The notes: generated by a model from the sequence alone, not told the origin. DNA of 64,000 nt from Paenibacillus sp. NEAU-GSW1 (GCF_009737085.1 NZ_WOVL01000024.1:19579-83578), one strand, 5' to 3'; shown: positions 16,754 through 26,273, counted from the first letter of the stretch. Translations and numbers: made by a program.

Positions 16754-17977
16754 CTATTCCTCGCCCTCTTCTATTGAATCCCAATACTCACGCAATATGC
16801 GCAAAAATAAATTCGGAAACGCCAGCGTCTCCATATCCTCCGGCCCAATCCATCGATAAGGCGAACGAACCGCACTCGCTCCTGGCGGCAGCGTTTCATA
16901 CGCGGCGGCCGATTCAGCCGCAATGTCCGACTTTACACCAGCTTTCGCTTCTTCCCCCGCAGCGCCAAGATCGGCCAAATAAAACCGCATCGTCCAATGG
17001 ATATGGCTGAACACATGCTCAGCGTCCATGAACCAGCGACGCGGACGAATGAGCAGTCCGGCGTCCGCCTCGACCGCTTTCGTCAGCAGTTCGCCCATTG
17101 CTTCCTGTTCTTTTGCACCGCTTTCGCCAGCCGCTAGCATAGGCTCCTGTTCCTTCGTCAGCAGCACATGCGGCAGCTCCCACATTTGCGCGAGCAAACC
17201 CTTCTCCGGGCGCTGGCGGACGAGCACTTTGCCTGTGTTCGCGCCTGTACCGGCAACAATCGCGGCAACTCGCAATTCAGGACGAGGCGGCTTCGCCTTC
17301 GTCTTGATCGGCAGCTCCTGTTCTCTGCCGGCCATTCGTCCCGCGCAGTGCTCCATTACCGGGCAAGGCAGACAGCTTGGCGACTTCGGCGTACAGACAA
17401 GCGCACCAAGCTCCATCAGCCCTTGATTGAAATCGCCTGCCGCGCCTTCAGGAATGAGCGATGCCGCCAGCTTCTCAATGCGTACCCGCGTTGCCGGCTT
17501 CGCGATATCATCCTCCAAACAGAAGTAGCGCGATAGAACGCGCATCACATTGCCGTCAACCGCAGGCTCGGGACGATTAAAGGCGATGCTCATAATCGCG
17601 CCGCTCGTGTACGGCCCTACGCCTTTCAACCCGGCGACCGCCGTTTTATCATCCGGCACCGTGCCGCCGTAAAGTTCCATAACCATGCGGGCTCCGGCCT
17701 GCAAATTACGGGCTCGCGAATAGTAGCCAAGCCCTTCCCAGCATTTCAGTACGTCTTCCTCCGGCGCCCCGGCGAGCGCCTTGATCGTTGGAAAACGATC
17801 CATAAACCGCTCGTAATACGGAATAACCGTATCTACTCTCGTCTGCTGCAGCATAATTTCCGACACCCATACTCGGTAAGGGTCGCGGTTAGCCCGCCAA
17901 GGCAGCGTCCTTTTATTCGCTCGATACCAATTCAGCAGCTCTCGGCTAAAATGCCGCTCCGCTTCAGTTTTCAACAT
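16754..17977 (-). CDS. mutY: A/G-specific adenine DNA glycosylase
   Basis: Base-excision repair enzyme removing adenine mispaired with 8-oxoguanine. 407 aa. The helix-hairpin-helix and catalytic region LKGVGPYTSGAIMSIAFNRP (with the Asp in PAVDGNVMR) is followed by the [4Fe-4S] ligands C-x6-C-x2-C-x5-C in CTPKSPSCLPCPVMEHC. The C-terminal half is a Nudix-like domain that recognises 8-oxoG (VLVRQRPEKGLLAQMWELP). It starts immediately after the AraC stop with an AAGGAG site inside the AraC gene, so expression is coupled. Confidence 0.97.
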   Translation of the reverse strand: MLKTEAERHFSRELLNWYRANKRTLPWRANRDPYRVWVSEIMLQQTRVDTVIPYYERFMDRFPTIKALAGAPEEDVLKCWEGLGYYSRARNLQAGARMVMELYGGTVPDDKTAVAGLKGVGPYTSGAIMSIAFNRPEPAVDGNVMRVLSRYFCLEDDIAKPATRVRIEKLAASLIPEGAAGDFNQGLMELGALVCTPKSPSCLPCPVMEHCAGRMAGREQELPIKTKAKPPRPELRVAAIVAGTGANTGKVLVRQRPEKGLLAQMWELPHVLLTKEQEPMLAAGESGAKEQEAMGELLTKAVEADAGLLIRPRRWFMDAEHVFSHIHWTMRFYLADLGAAGEEAKAGVKSDIAAESAAAYETLPPGASAVRSPYRWIGPEDMETLAFPNLFLRILREYWDSIEEGEE

Positions 17978-18853
17978 TTACTCGCACTCCTTCTCGGCAT
18001 CCGTCACTTGCTTGAGAGCGGATGCCCTCTCCTGCATAAGACGGCGATACTGCATTGGCGTAATTCCTGTCTTCCGTTTGAACAGCCTCGACAGATAATG
18101 GCTCAGCATGCCGACGCTTGCGGCAACCTCCGCAATCGGAAGCGTCGTTTCCGCCAGCCACTTTTTCGCCGCTTCCAGCCTTTGCTCGGTAACATATTGG
18201 ATCGGCGCGCAGCCCATGAGCACTTTAAAAGCCGTTATAAAATAGTTCGGGTGAAGATAAGCAACCTTAGCCAATTCCTCAATCTGAATGTTTCGATGCA
18301 AATTTAGATCGATATAAAGAAGCACGTCATGCCATTTATCCATCTCAGGCGAATCTGGAATGAGAGTCTTGCTAGAAGCGCTTTCATCAAAAAAATGAGC
18401 CAGCAGCTCCAGCAGTGCCGCTTGCATGCGCAATCCTTTAGTCAAGCCGGGAGTTGACTGGGCTTCGATCATTTTTTGAAACAAGCCGATTACCGGACGC
18501 TCCTTAAGCACCTCGACATAAAGCGGCAGCTGAATTTTATAGGCAGGCGGCCGCTCCTGGCTCATCAGGCGAAAATGGCTCCAATAAGCAACAAGCATCT
18601 CATCGCCGACAACGGCGATCGTTTGTTCCGAGCCTGGAGTAAGCAGATACAGCTTGCCCGGCTCCAGCAATACCGGCTGACCGTCAATCGTAAACAACGC
18701 CTTGCCTGCTGCAATGTACACTAATCGATAAAAATCATGATCCGTCCGGCTCTCCGACCAAGGCGACGCCAGTACGGATCGAGCCGCCATAATGACTTCA
18801 GCTTGATATTGAATGAATTGATGTTGTACAATACGTTCGTTTATTAGTTTCAT
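17978..18853 (-). CDS. AraC-family transcriptional regulator
   Basis: 291 aa from the ATG at 18853 (MKLINERIVQHQF), which has an AGGAGA site at good spacing; an upstream GTG/ATG at 18883 is less likely. The N-terminal half is a cupin-type sugar-sensing domain (FTIDGQPVLLEPGKLYLLTPG). The C-terminal pair of helix-turn-helix motifs (IQIEELAKVAYLHPNYFITA; LPIAEVAASVGMLSHYLSRLF) is the AraC DNA-binding domain. It is translationally coupled to mutY and eda, an unusual partnership. Target and inducer unknown. Confidence 0.92.
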   Translation of the reverse strand: MKLINERIVQHQFIQYQAEVIMAARSVLASPWSESRTDHDFYRLVYIAAGKALFTIDGQPVLLEPGKLYLLTPGSEQTIAVVGDEMLVAYWSHFRLMSQERPPAYKIQLPLYVEVLKERPVIGLFQKMIEAQSTPGLTKGLRMQAALLELLAHFFDESASSKTLIPDSPEMDKWHDVLLYIDLNLHRNIQIEELAKVAYLHPNYFITAFKVLMGCAPIQYVTEQRLEAAKKWLAETTLPIAEVAASVGMLSHYLSRLFKRKTGITPMQYRRLMQERASALKQVTDAEKECE

Positions 18854-18956
18854 TACTTCTCCTGTCAAATGCGTGCGGGTCATACGCTCGTAATATAAAC
18901 TATTATTAATTATATCGGATCAAGCTTGAAAATTCATATGGAAAAGGTGATAGGCT

Positions 18957-19319
18957 ATGACAATCTCTCGTTCGCTTACAAGCTTTGCCGCATTTGTCGC
19001 ACTAGTCGCGCTTGCAGTCATGCTGACAGGCTGCGGAGCGACAAGCGATAACGGCGGCGCCTCGAAAGAGAACCATATGGACGCGCCGGAAAGCACGGCT
19101 GCCGTTTATAAATCGAATTGCGTCAGCTGCCACGGCTCCGAGCTTCAAGGCAGAATCGGTCCCGGCACCAATTTGCAGCAAGTCGGCTCCAGAATGTCGG
19201 AGCAAGATATCGTTGCGCAAATTGAACAAGGCGACGGGGGGACGATGCCAGGATTCAAGGATCAGCTAACAGACGAACAAATTGCCGGACTTGCCGCATG
19301 GCTCGCCGGGAAAAAGTAA
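18957..19319 (+). CDS. Cytochrome c-550/551-type lipoprotein
   Basis: 120 aa. The signal sequence ends in a lipobox (VMLTGCGA), so the mature protein is tethered to the outer face of the membrane through a lipidated cysteine. One heme-binding motif (CVSCH) follows near residue 57, with a probable axial Met ligand in GGTMPGFKDQL. This is the layout of the small electron-carrier cytochromes c of Gram-positive bacteria (CccA/CccB class). RBS AAGGTGA. It is divergent from the AraC operon. Confidence 0.92.
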   Translation: MTISRSLTSFAAFVALVALAVMLTGCGATSDNGGASKENHMDAPESTAAVYKSNCVSCHGSELQGRIGPGTNLQQVGSRMSEQDIVAQIEQGDGGTMPGFKDQLTDEQIAGLAAWLAGKK

Positions 19320-19647
19320 ACCTCCCCAGCAATACGCCATCCCCAATTCCAAGTCCAATTTCCTCCATTCACTGTCCGATGCCTTCCTCCAATACGGCCT
19401 GTAACTGTAATGGTTTCGGATAACGAATCCGTTTCGCAAATTAACGAAGTGAATTTCGCTATTGGCGAGAAGAATGATGAGCTGGAGCAAGAGAACGAAT
19501 ACCATTTCGCTATCCGCGAACTTCTATTCGCAATTAGCGAAGCAAGCTTCGCTCTAGCTCTCAATAATTCATTTTCGCCCTGAAATAAGGAAAATAGCTT
19601 CGTTAAACTGCGAATCCGGTTCGCTAGCCAAGCAACAACATTCGATT
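19320..19647. repeat. Intergenic GCGAA/TTCGC repeat cluster
   Basis: No gene is supported here. From about 19420 to 19625 the stretch carries many copies of TTTCGCTAT, GCGAAnnnnnTTCGC and related motifs, the same family as at 1371-1590. Part sits between the cytochrome c gene and the end of acpS. Confidence 0.65.
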
Positions 19648-20046
19648 CTACCTCTGAATTCGCTCTGCGATCGCGACTGCCGACGCCATAGAGCGGTCAT
19701 GCGTAATCGTCACATGAATCCGCAGCTCCGTTGGACTTCGCTCGAGCCGCCGCCATGCCGCATCTGTCAACTCGCATACCGGCTTGCCGCTTTCATCGCG
19801 CAAAATATCGATATCCGCAAATCCAACTTTCCCGCCGATCCCGCAGCCAAGCGCCTTGACGACCGCTTCTTTGGCAGCGAACCGCCCTGCCGCAAACTGT
19901 ATCAATCGCTGCCCTTCATAGTCGCGAGCAAGCTCTCGTTCTCGACTCGTCAATATTCGCTGCAAAAACCTTTCACAGTGCCGTCCATCAATCATGACGG
20001 CAATTCGGTCCATGTCCGAAATATCATGTCCGATGCCAGCTATCAT
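19648..20046 (-). CDS. acpS: Holo-[acyl-carrier-protein] synthase
   Basis: Transfers the 4'-phosphopantetheine group of CoA to acyl carrier protein; needed for fatty acid synthesis. 132 aa from the ATG at 20046 (MIAGIGHDISDMDRI), preceded by a GAAAGGGG site; a longer open frame to 20178 is not credible. Magnesium ligands are the Asp of GIGHDI and the Glu of RFAAKEAVVKALG. The conserved RFAAKEA and the C-terminal VTITHDRSMASAVA are present. Confidence 0.95.
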   Translation of the reverse strand: MIAGIGHDISDMDRIAVMIDGRHCERFLQRILTSRERELARDYEGQRLIQFAAGRFAAKEAVVKALGCGIGGKVGFADIDILRDESGKPVCELTDAAWRRLERSPTELRIHVTITHDRSMASAVAIAERIQR

Positions 20047-20158
20047 CGCCGCACCCCTTTCTTCCGCTCGCTGTCTGCTTGCTTTCAGCTTTATTACTGC
20101 TAAACTTTGAAGTTTTGGATAATCAGAACAAACGAACCCCGCTTTCGCAAGCATGCAA

Positions 20159-20196
20159 AAAAGGGACTCTCGTTCCAATCGACGAGAGTCCCTTTT
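20159..20196 (-). terminator. Terminator after nadE
   Basis: Arms AAAAGGGACTCTCGT and ACGAGAGTCCCTTTT, followed on the minus strand by a run of T. Ends the bacilliredoxin-nadE operon. Confidence 0.9.
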
Positions 20197-20200
20197 CCGT

Positions 20201-21010
20201 TTAAATCCCTGGGATCGGGGAACGTTTATGCTCTGTTTTCAAATATTGCTTTTCGAGCTTTTCCTTCGCTTCAGCGCCGATTTCTTTGCCTTCCAAATAA
20301 GCGCTGTTCTCATCGTACAAAATGCCAAGCTCGCCTTCGTCCGTTTGGCCTTCCCACAAACCGGCGGTAGGCGCCTTGTCCAGAACGCTTCTCGGCACGC
20401 CAAGCTCGGCGGCCAGTTGACGAACCTGACGCTTGTTGAGCGAGCTAAGCGGCGTAATGTCGACCGCGCCGTCGCCCCACTTCGTATAGAAGCCGGTGAT
20501 CGCTTCGGAAGCGTGGTCGGTGCCAACAACGAGCAGATTCAAATCGAATGCAAGCGCGTATTGCATAACCATACGCGTTCTTGCTTTCACATTGCCCTTG
20601 CCGCCGCGGCTAATATGCCTTGGCATTCCAAGCGATTTGAAGCTGTGCTCAACTTCAATCGCGATTTCATCAACGGCTTCGCCTATATTCGTCTCTGCGC
20701 GATGCTTCAGTTGGAACGCTTCCGCAACCGCATAGCTGTCGGCAATATCGGATTGCTCGTTGTAAGGCTGAAATACGCCAAGCGTCATATATTCCTTGCC
20801 GGACTCGGCCGACAATTCATCTGTCGCCAATTTGCAAAGGCCAGTCGCAACGGCACTGTCAATGCCGCCGCTAATGGCAATGAGTAAGCCGGTTGTGCCC
20901 GATTTTTTCACATAATCCTTCAAAAAATCGACGCGTCGACGAATTTCGGCTTTCGGATCAATTTCAGGCTTTACGCCAAGGCGTTCGATGATTTCACTTT
21001 GTAAACTCAT
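20201..21010 (-). CDS. nadE: Ammonia-dependent NAD+ synthetase
   Basis: Final step of NAD synthesis: amidation of nicotinic acid adenine dinucleotide with ATP and ammonia. 269 aa; the short form without a glutaminase domain. The PP-loop ATP motif ISGGIDSAVATGL is near residue 52, and the conserved GTDHASEAITGFYTKWGDGA marks the substrate site. The ATG at 21010 follows AGGGGGATCT; the TTG at 21034 would overlap the upstream gene. It lies 24 bases after the bacilliredoxin stop. Confidence 0.95.
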   Translation of the reverse strand: MSLQSEIIERLGVKPEIDPKAEIRRRVDFLKDYVKKSGTTGLLIAISGGIDSAVATGLCKLATDELSAESGKEYMTLGVFQPYNEQSDIADSYAVAEAFQLKHRAETNIGEAVDEIAIEVEHSFKSLGMPRHISRGGKGNVKARTRMVMQYALAFDLNLLVVGTDHASEAITGFYTKWGDGAVDITPLSSLNKRQVRQLAAELGVPRSVLDKAPTAGLWEGQTDEGELGILYDENSAYLEGKEIGAEAKEKLEKQYLKTEHKRSPIPGI

Positions 21011-21034
21011 AGATCCCCCTATTATCGCATGCAA

Positions 21035-21469
21035 TTACTTGCAGAATCGGTCAAATGCATCGGTAAGATCGTCGGCAATCGCCTCTGCGGAACGGTTCTC
21101 GATTTGGTGGCGCTCGATGAAATGGACGAGCTCTCCGTCTTTCAACAAAGCGATGGATGGCGAAGACGGCGGATATGGAGCGAAATACTCGCGAGCTTTA
21201 GCTGTAGCTTCTTTGTCTTGACCGGCAAAAACCGTATACAGGTTATCCGGCGTCACTTCATGCTGCAAAGCTTCCGCCACTCCTGGACGGCATTGACCTG
21301 CCGCACAGCCGCAAACTGAGTTAATAACAACGAGCGTAGTGCCTTTTGCGTTAGGAAGCGCTGCTTCAACCTCTTCCGGTGTGCGAAGCTCTGTAATTCC
21401 GATACGAGTAAGATCATCACGCATTGGTTGCACCATATCTAACATATATCTTTCAAATGACATCGACAT
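21035..21469 (-). CDS. Bacilliredoxin (BrxA/BrxB, YphP/YqiW family)
   Basis: Thioredoxin-fold protein that removes bacillithiol from oxidised protein cysteines. 144 aa. The active-site motif is SVCGCAAGQCRPG (CGC), as in YphP and YqiW. The rest of the family pattern (LYTVFAGQDKEAT; PPSSPSIALLKDGELVHFIERH) is present. RBS AAGGAGAG. Co-transcribed with nadE. With bstA it indicates a bacillithiol-using host. Which of the two paralogues this is cannot be told. Confidence 0.93.
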   Translation of the reverse strand: MSMSFERYMLDMVQPMRDDLTRIGITELRTPEEVEAALPNAKGTTLVVINSVCGCAAGQCRPGVAEALQHEVTPDNLYTVFAGQDKEATAKAREYFAPYPPSSPSIALLKDGELVHFIERHQIENRSAEAIADDLTDAFDRFCK

Positions 21470-21596
21470 ATGAACACTCTCCTTTAAATTACTTTATTTT
21501 AGTTACTATTATACCCCCCGATTTTATAAGTGTAAACGGCTAGAGCAATCATTCGGGCGTCCAATCGGTCTATCAAACAAAGCAACCGGAGCGAAA

Positions 21597-21980
21597 TCAC
21601 TCCGGTTGCTCGATAGAACGGATTTCCGCAGCATCGTCCGAGACAGGCTGATGCTCAACCGCCCGATATGCCGCATTTTTATCGGGATGCATAAAAAGGC
21701 CGCCTTGCGGCGAAATTCCCCGCTCAAACAGATCGCAGTTTGCAGCTGTTTGGAAGCCTACGTCCTTAAAAGGATGCACCCACTGATCGCCCGCCATGAC
21801 AGCGGGATCAGTCTCGACGCTCCACTCGCTGAGCGGGGAATGGGATGATTCGTACTCATGGTCGCCAATTACGACGCCATACTCGTTGACGAATGGCTCA
21901 CGGCTTCCTCTTCCTTGGCGAAACTGGGGAAGAAAATTAATTTCAAACGGATCGAGCTCCGGATCATCCTTGAAAGCCAT
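21597..21980 (-). CDS. DUF3905 domain protein
   Basis: 127-aa soluble, acidic protein without signal or membrane segment. The conserved blocks FEINFLPQFRQGRG, FVNEYGVVIGDHEYESSHSP and TDPAVMAGDQWVHP match DUF3905 as I remember it, a family of unknown function in spore-forming Firmicutes. A GAGGAG site precedes the ATG. The 42-codon ORF ends 12 bases upstream, so the two are likely an operon. Function unknown. Confidence 0.75.
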   Translation of the reverse strand: MAFKDDPELDPFEINFLPQFRQGRGSREPFVNEYGVVIGDHEYESSHSPLSEWSVETDPAVMAGDQWVHPFKDVGFQTAANCDLFERGISPQGGLFMHPDKNAAYRAVEHQPVSDDAAEIRSIEQPE

Positions 21981-21992
21981 CCTCCGGCTCCT

Positions 21993-22121
21993 CTAGGTTG
22001 CCGGGCGATTAGGCCCGTCCAATTTCTTGTCAAAGCCGGGCGCTTCAGGGGCAGCGTTCGCCCTTTCTTTGCCGCGCGAAGCCGATGGCGCCGTTTTATT
22101 GCCTGTTTGCCGCTCTGTCAT
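21993..22121 (-). CDS. Small 42-residue hydrophilic protein
   Basis: ORF with a strong AGGAGGG ribosome site 6 bases before its ATG. The product starts MTERQTGNKTAPSASRGKER and ends FDKKLDGPNRPAT. It is basic, rich in Ala/Pro/Lys/Arg and probably unstructured. It ends 12 bases before the DUF3905 gene. I do not recognise a family. The ribosome site and tight spacing make it likely to be real. Confidence 0.65.
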   Translation of the reverse strand: MTERQTGNKTAPSASRGKERANAAPEAPGFDKKLDGPNRPAT

Positions 22122-22191
22122 CGTAATCCCTCCTGGTCATCTAAGTTTTATCAACGATAGTATGCTCAGATCGGAATCACGATATGACTGG

Positions 22192-23859
22192 TCAAGCCGT
22201 TTTACGGTTAAAAGAGACAATAAACGTCGTACCTTCACCTTCTGTCGATTCCACTTCAATTTTGCCGTTATGCCTTTCAGCGATGCTTAGGCAGAGCGGC
22301 AGGCCAAGACCGGTTCCCCGCGTTTTGGTCGTAAAAAACGGTTCAAACAGCCGCTTCATCTGTTCCTGAGGGATGCCGACGCCGCGGTCCTGTATACGGA
22401 GCTCGATTCGCTCCTTCTCCTCGGAATAATTCGTCTGCAGCTTGAGCACGCCTTTATCGCCCATCGCTTCCATGCCGTTTCTAGCCAAGTTGAGCAGCAG
22501 TTGCTTAATTTCTTTATTGTTAAGCAAGAGGAGCGGTATGTAATCGCAAAGCTCCAGCTCGATCGTCTGTCCCCTCATGTTGGCATCCGCGTCCAGCAAC
22601 GGGCTCAACTCGAGAATGATATCGTGCAAGGAGCCCATCTCCATCGTGAGAGCCCTGTTCTGCGCCAGTGACAAAAAGTCGCTAATAATCGAGTTCGCCC
22701 GGTCGAGTTCTTCTATTATAATATGGTAATATTGCTGCTGATTATCCGGGCTTCTTTCCTTCAAAAGCTGAACAAAGCCGCGTATAACGGCCATCGGATT
22801 GCGAATCTCGTGCGTAATGCTGGCCGCCATTTGTCCGACGAGGCTCAGGCGCTCCATTCGATCGACTTCGCTTCGCAGCAAGAATAGCTCCGATACGTCT
22901 TGCGCAATGATTGCCGCGCCCGTAATAATTAAACCGTCCGGCATTTGACGGATCGGGAAAGCATTTTTAACAAGGGTCCGGCCGTCTTCAACAACCGTTT
23001 CAAGCTGCGTATTGTTGCCTTTCAACGCTTCGCGCAGAAGCTTTATGTCCGTTTCCTGATGTGTGCTGTGAAAAAAGGCGGTGAAATATTTGCCGACAAT
23101 TTCATCCCGTTCATGGATATTCGACTGTGCATGGAATAAGCGATAGCCCATTTCATTAAGATGCGTAATCCGGCCATGATGATTAACGAGCATGACGGCG
23201 AAAGCGGTCTCATCAATAAATTGCTGAAGCTTTTCCACTTCACGGCGATGATTGACGGAAATGCGCTTCAAATCGAAGTGAAGCTGACGATTCTCTTTCA
23301 AGCTTTCGATAATAAAAACGGATACCCACACGGCCGCAATCGATCCAACCATTTGCAGCAAGCTGGTGAATATCAAGTTATCAAGAAGCGGCAAATCATA
23401 AATAATCAAATAAGCCAGGCTCGTTATATAATAAAGAATAACGAACGCGCCTAAGGATAAAATGGCTATTCGTTGTTTGGATTCCCGCCGCGCGCGTTGA
23501 AACGACTTCATAATAAGAAGCATAGCAGGAATGTACGATAATATAAAAATGACCAAAATAGACAATTCAAAAAAATTGTCGATATTTGGAATTCGGAAGC
23601 ATATGTAAATAGAAATGAGACCGAACATGGCATATGGACCGCCATACAATGTACCGATCACTAAGGGCACCATCCGAAAATTCAGATCATAGCCGTTTAA
23701 ACGAACGGAAACAAGCATGCAAAATACCATTGATATGCAGCTGACAATGGTTAGAAAGGCCGGAATACCGCTCCAGCTTCGTTCTCGATTATGCCAAAGT
23801 TGAAATGCAAAAACCGGCATTAAGGAAATGATGAATTGAATCAGCGTTTCTTTCAGCAC
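22192..23859 (-). CDS. Membrane sensor histidine kinase with LytS-like N-terminus and PAS domain
   Basis: 555 aa from a GTG start. Residues 1-190 hold about six membrane helices resembling the 5TM-LYT sensor (FRMVPLVIGTLYGGPYAMFGL). A PAS domain follows (about 205-325: FAVMLVNHHGRITHLNEMGY). The dimerisation/phosphoacceptor H-box is SITHEIRNPMAVIRGFVQLL (near 345). The ATPase domain carries N (LLNLARNGMEAM), G1 (DRGVGIP) and G2 (TRGTGLGLPL) boxes. The architecture recalls KinB-type sporulation kinases of bacilli. No response regulator is adjacent, so it may feed a phosphorelay. Signal unknown. Confidence 0.92.
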   Translation of the reverse strand: MLKETLIQFIISLMPVFAFQLWHNRERSWSGIPAFLTIVSCISMVFCMLVSVRLNGYDLNFRMVPLVIGTLYGGPYAMFGLISIYICFRIPNIDNFFELSILVIFILSYIPAMLLIMKSFQRARRESKQRIAILSLGAFVILYYITSLAYLIIYDLPLLDNLIFTSLLQMVGSIAAVWVSVFIIESLKENRQLHFDLKRISVNHRREVEKLQQFIDETAFAVMLVNHHGRITHLNEMGYRLFHAQSNIHERDEIVGKYFTAFFHSTHQETDIKLLREALKGNNTQLETVVEDGRTLVKNAFPIRQMPDGLIITGAAIIAQDVSELFLLRSEVDRMERLSLVGQMAASITHEIRNPMAVIRGFVQLLKERSPDNQQQYYHIIIEELDRANSIISDFLSLAQNRALTMEMGSLHDIILELSPLLDADANMRGQTIELELCDYIPLLLLNNKEIKQLLLNLARNGMEAMGDKGVLKLQTNYSEEKERIELRIQDRGVGIPQEQMKRLFEPFFTTKTRGTGLGLPLCLSIAERHNGKIEVESTEGEGTTFIVSFNRKTA

Positions 23860-23968
23860 GGACGATCAGTCTCCCTCTAACCGTGTTCTGGTGGGCTGCC
23901 TGCATTCCCAGCTGTTGTATTATTAATAGACTTACTGTTAGTCCGATTAAAACATAAACGACCTTTTT

Positions 23969-24823
23969 TTACAATTGTTGATTCATCCAATCGATAATGA
24001 TCGCAATGACCCGTTCCGATTCCAAATCATTATGAAGCTCGTGATATCCGCCTTCGACGCTCACGAATTGGCAGCGGTCGCCGAGCACTGCCGCAATCTG
24101 AGCGCTTGCGTCATAAGATGTAACGAGGTCTGCATTTCCATGCAGCAACAGCAGCGGCGCTTCAAGTTGTTCGATATGTCTAATCGCCCAATCCCCCGCA
24201 GCGTCAATGTTTAGAAAAGTGCGCAGCGTTATCCGCTTATGGGATAAGCGGTCCCCTTCGATCGGCGATACGCCGGCGCTGCCGGGACGATAAAGCTGCG
24301 ATTCCTTCAGTCCTGTCGATTGGGACAAGCCAGGAGAGAGCCGCACAAGCATTTTGCCCAGCCATAATTGAATGGCGGAAGGCGATAAAGCAAGCTTTAG
24401 CCACGGGCTTGCAGCGATGACGCCTTGAACGTCCGGTTTCAGCCGCAATGCGGCGTTTAGCGCGACATTGCCTCCCATGCTGTGCCCGTATAGAAAACGA
24501 GGAATACCGGCATGCCGCTCAGCCGCTGCAGCCAGTAAAATTCCGACGTTTGCGGCTGTCGCCTCTATGGAGGACATATGCCCTCTTTTTCCTTCCGTTT
24601 TCCCATGGCCTTCCTGATCCATAGCGAGCACCGCATACCCGGCAGCTGTCAATCTCTCGGCTACATGAGCATATCTTTCTCCATGCTCGCCCATTCCGTG
24701 CAATAAGCAGACGACAGCGCGAATGGCAGGCGCCCCGCTGGAAACATCCGAATCGGCTACCCATTCCCGGACATACAGCCTGGAGCCTTCCATACCATTC
24801 AAGTGCCATTCCGAACGTTTCAT
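23969..24823 (-). CDS. Lysophospholipase / monoacylglycerol lipase family hydrolase
   Basis: 284-aa alpha/beta hydrolase of the PldB/MGL group. Motifs: LLHGMGEHGERYAHVAERL (oxyanion hole), MDQEGHGKTEG, the nucleophile YGHSMGGNVAL, the acid LLHGNADLVTSYD and the histidine GGYHELHNDLE. No signal peptide. ATG at 24823 follows GGTGGAGATGGGG; an upstream ATG at 24829 or GTG at 24835 is possible. Its promoter overlaps a cre-like box, suggesting catabolite repression. Confidence 0.9.
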   Translation of the reverse strand: MKRSEWHLNGMEGSRLYVREWVADSDVSSGAPAIRAVVCLLHGMGEHGERYAHVAERLTAAGYAVLAMDQEGHGKTEGKRGHMSSIEATAANVGILLAAAAERHAGIPRFLYGHSMGGNVALNAALRLKPDVQGVIAASPWLKLALSPSAIQLWLGKMLVRLSPGLSQSTGLKESQLYRPGSAGVSPIEGDRLSHKRITLRTFLNIDAAGDWAIRHIEQLEAPLLLLHGNADLVTSYDASAQIAAVLGDRCQFVSVEGGYHELHNDLESERVIAIIIDWMNQQL

Positions 24824-24859
24824 CCCCATCTCCACCCTTCGTCTCCGTTCAATATAGTT

Positions 24860-24880
24860 ATTATAACGTAAGCGCTCTCA
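24860..24880 (-). promoter_or_regulatory. TATAAT box with overlapping cre-like site
   Basis: A minus-strand TATAAT (24860-24865) is directly preceded by GAGAGCGCTTACG (within 24867-24880). Read on the plus strand, CGTAAGCGCTCTCA fits the CcpA consensus TGWAANCGNTNWCA at all but the first base. It would place CcpA in the promoter spacer of the lysophospholipase gene. Confidence 0.55.
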
Positions 24881-24966
24881 TTGCAATGCTTGTCTTTGTA
24901 AAATTTATGATGAAATCATGTTACAATAGAGGGCAGTGATCAAGCGAATGAAAGGCAGAGTGAACA

Positions 24967-26259
24967 ATGTTTGATGTTATTATTATCGGCGGCGGCCCCT
25001 CCGGGCTAATGGCAGCCGTTGCCGCAAGCGAGCACGGAGCAAGAACACTGCTGATCGACAAAGGGGACAAGCTTGGCCGCAAGCTCGGCATCTCAGGCGG
25101 CGGGCGCTGCAACGTTACGAATGCGAAAGAACTCGACGAGCTCATCAAGCATATTCCTGGAAACGGAAGGTTTTTATACAGCGCCCTTGCTCAATTCGGC
25201 AACCGGGACATTATTTACTTTTTCGAGGAAATGGGCATTGCGCTGAAAGAGGAAGACAACGGCCGCATGTTCCCTGTTTCGGATAAAGCAAAGACGGTTG
25301 TGGATGCGCTCGTAGGCAAAGTCCGCGATCAAGGCGTCGAAATCCGTATCAATATGCCTGTCAAGGAAGTGCTTTATGAAGAAGGAGCCGTGAAAGGCGT
25401 ACGGCTAGCCTCCGGCGATATCATTGCCTCCAAAGCTGTCATTATCGCAACGGGCGGAAAATCCGTCCCGCAAACCGGTTCTACCGGCGACGGCTATCCT
25501 TGGGCGAAAAAAGCCGGTCACACCATTACGGAACTGTTCCCGACCGAAGTGCCTCTCACCTCCAAGGAAGCATGGATTCAGAACCGGCAGCTTCAAGGCC
25601 TGTCGCTTCGCGATGTAACGCTGACCGTGTGGAATGCCAAGGGCAAAAAGCTCGTATCGCATAATGGCGATATGATATTTACCCATTTTGGCCTGTCGGG
25701 TCCAACCGCGCTTCGATGCAGCCAGTTTGTCGTGAAAGAAATTAAGAAAGCATTCGAAGCTGGCGAGGAAAAGCCTACCGCGCTCGTCACCATTGACTTG
25801 TTTCCGGATCGTACCGAAAGCGAGGTTTACGAAGAGACGCTTCATCTTGCCCGACAAGACCCGAAAAAAGCAGTGAAAAACGTATTGCGAACCTATTTGC
25901 AAGAACGCATCCTCGAGCTAATGTTGCAGCAGTGCGGCATTAGCGGCGACGTGACCTACGACAACATCCCGAAAGGCCCTTGGCTAGAGCTGGCTAAACG
26001 TATCAAGCGCTTTCCGGTTGCGATTGACGGCACGCTTTCGATCGAAGAAGCTTTCGTTACCGGCGGCGGCATCCATCTCAAAGAGATCGATCCCGGCAGC
26101 ATGGAATCGAAGCTGATGCAGCGATTATATTTCTGCGGCGAAGTGCTGGATATACACGGATATACCGGCGGCTATAACATTACAGCCGCATTCAGCACCG
26201 GCTATAACGCCGGCAAAAGCGCGGCCGAGGCCGCATTGAACGATTTATTTCGGAGCTAA
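24967..26259 (+). CDS. HI0933/YtfP-family flavoprotein (BaiN-like oxidoreductase)
   Basis: 430-aa FAD-binding protein. The N-terminal dinucleotide fold is [19 protein letters not shown], followed by the family motif [19 protein letters not shown] second nucleotide block ([20 protein letters not shown]) and the C-terminal [23 protein letters not shown] complete the fold. This family includes B. subtilis YtfP, E. coli YhiN and clostridial BaiN, assigned to bile-acid reduction in gut clostridia; the role in bacilli is unknown. Single gene, followed by a bidirectional terminator. Confidence 0.92.
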   Translation: MFDVIIIGGGPSGLMAAVAASEHGARTLLIDKGDKLGRKLGISGGGRCNVTNAKELDELIKHIPGNGRFLYSALAQFGNRDIIYFFEEMGIALKEEDNGRMFPVSDKAKTVVDALVGKVRDQGVEIRINMPVKEVLYEEGAVKGVRLASGDIIASKAVIIATGGKSVPQTGSTGDGYPWAKKAGHTITELFPTEVPLTSKEAWIQNRQLQGLSLRDVTLTVWNAKGKKLVSHNGDMIFTHFGLSGPTALRCSQFVVKEIKKAFEAGEEKPTALVTIDLFPDRTESEVYEETLHLARQDPKKAVKNVLRTYLQERILELMLQQCGISGDVTYDNIPKGPWLELAKRIKRFPVAIDGTLSIEEAFVTGGGIHLKEIDPGSMESKLMQRLYFCGEVLDIHGYTGGYNITAAFSTGYNAGKSAAEAALNDLFRS

Positions 26260-26273
26260 TCATAAAAGTATGC

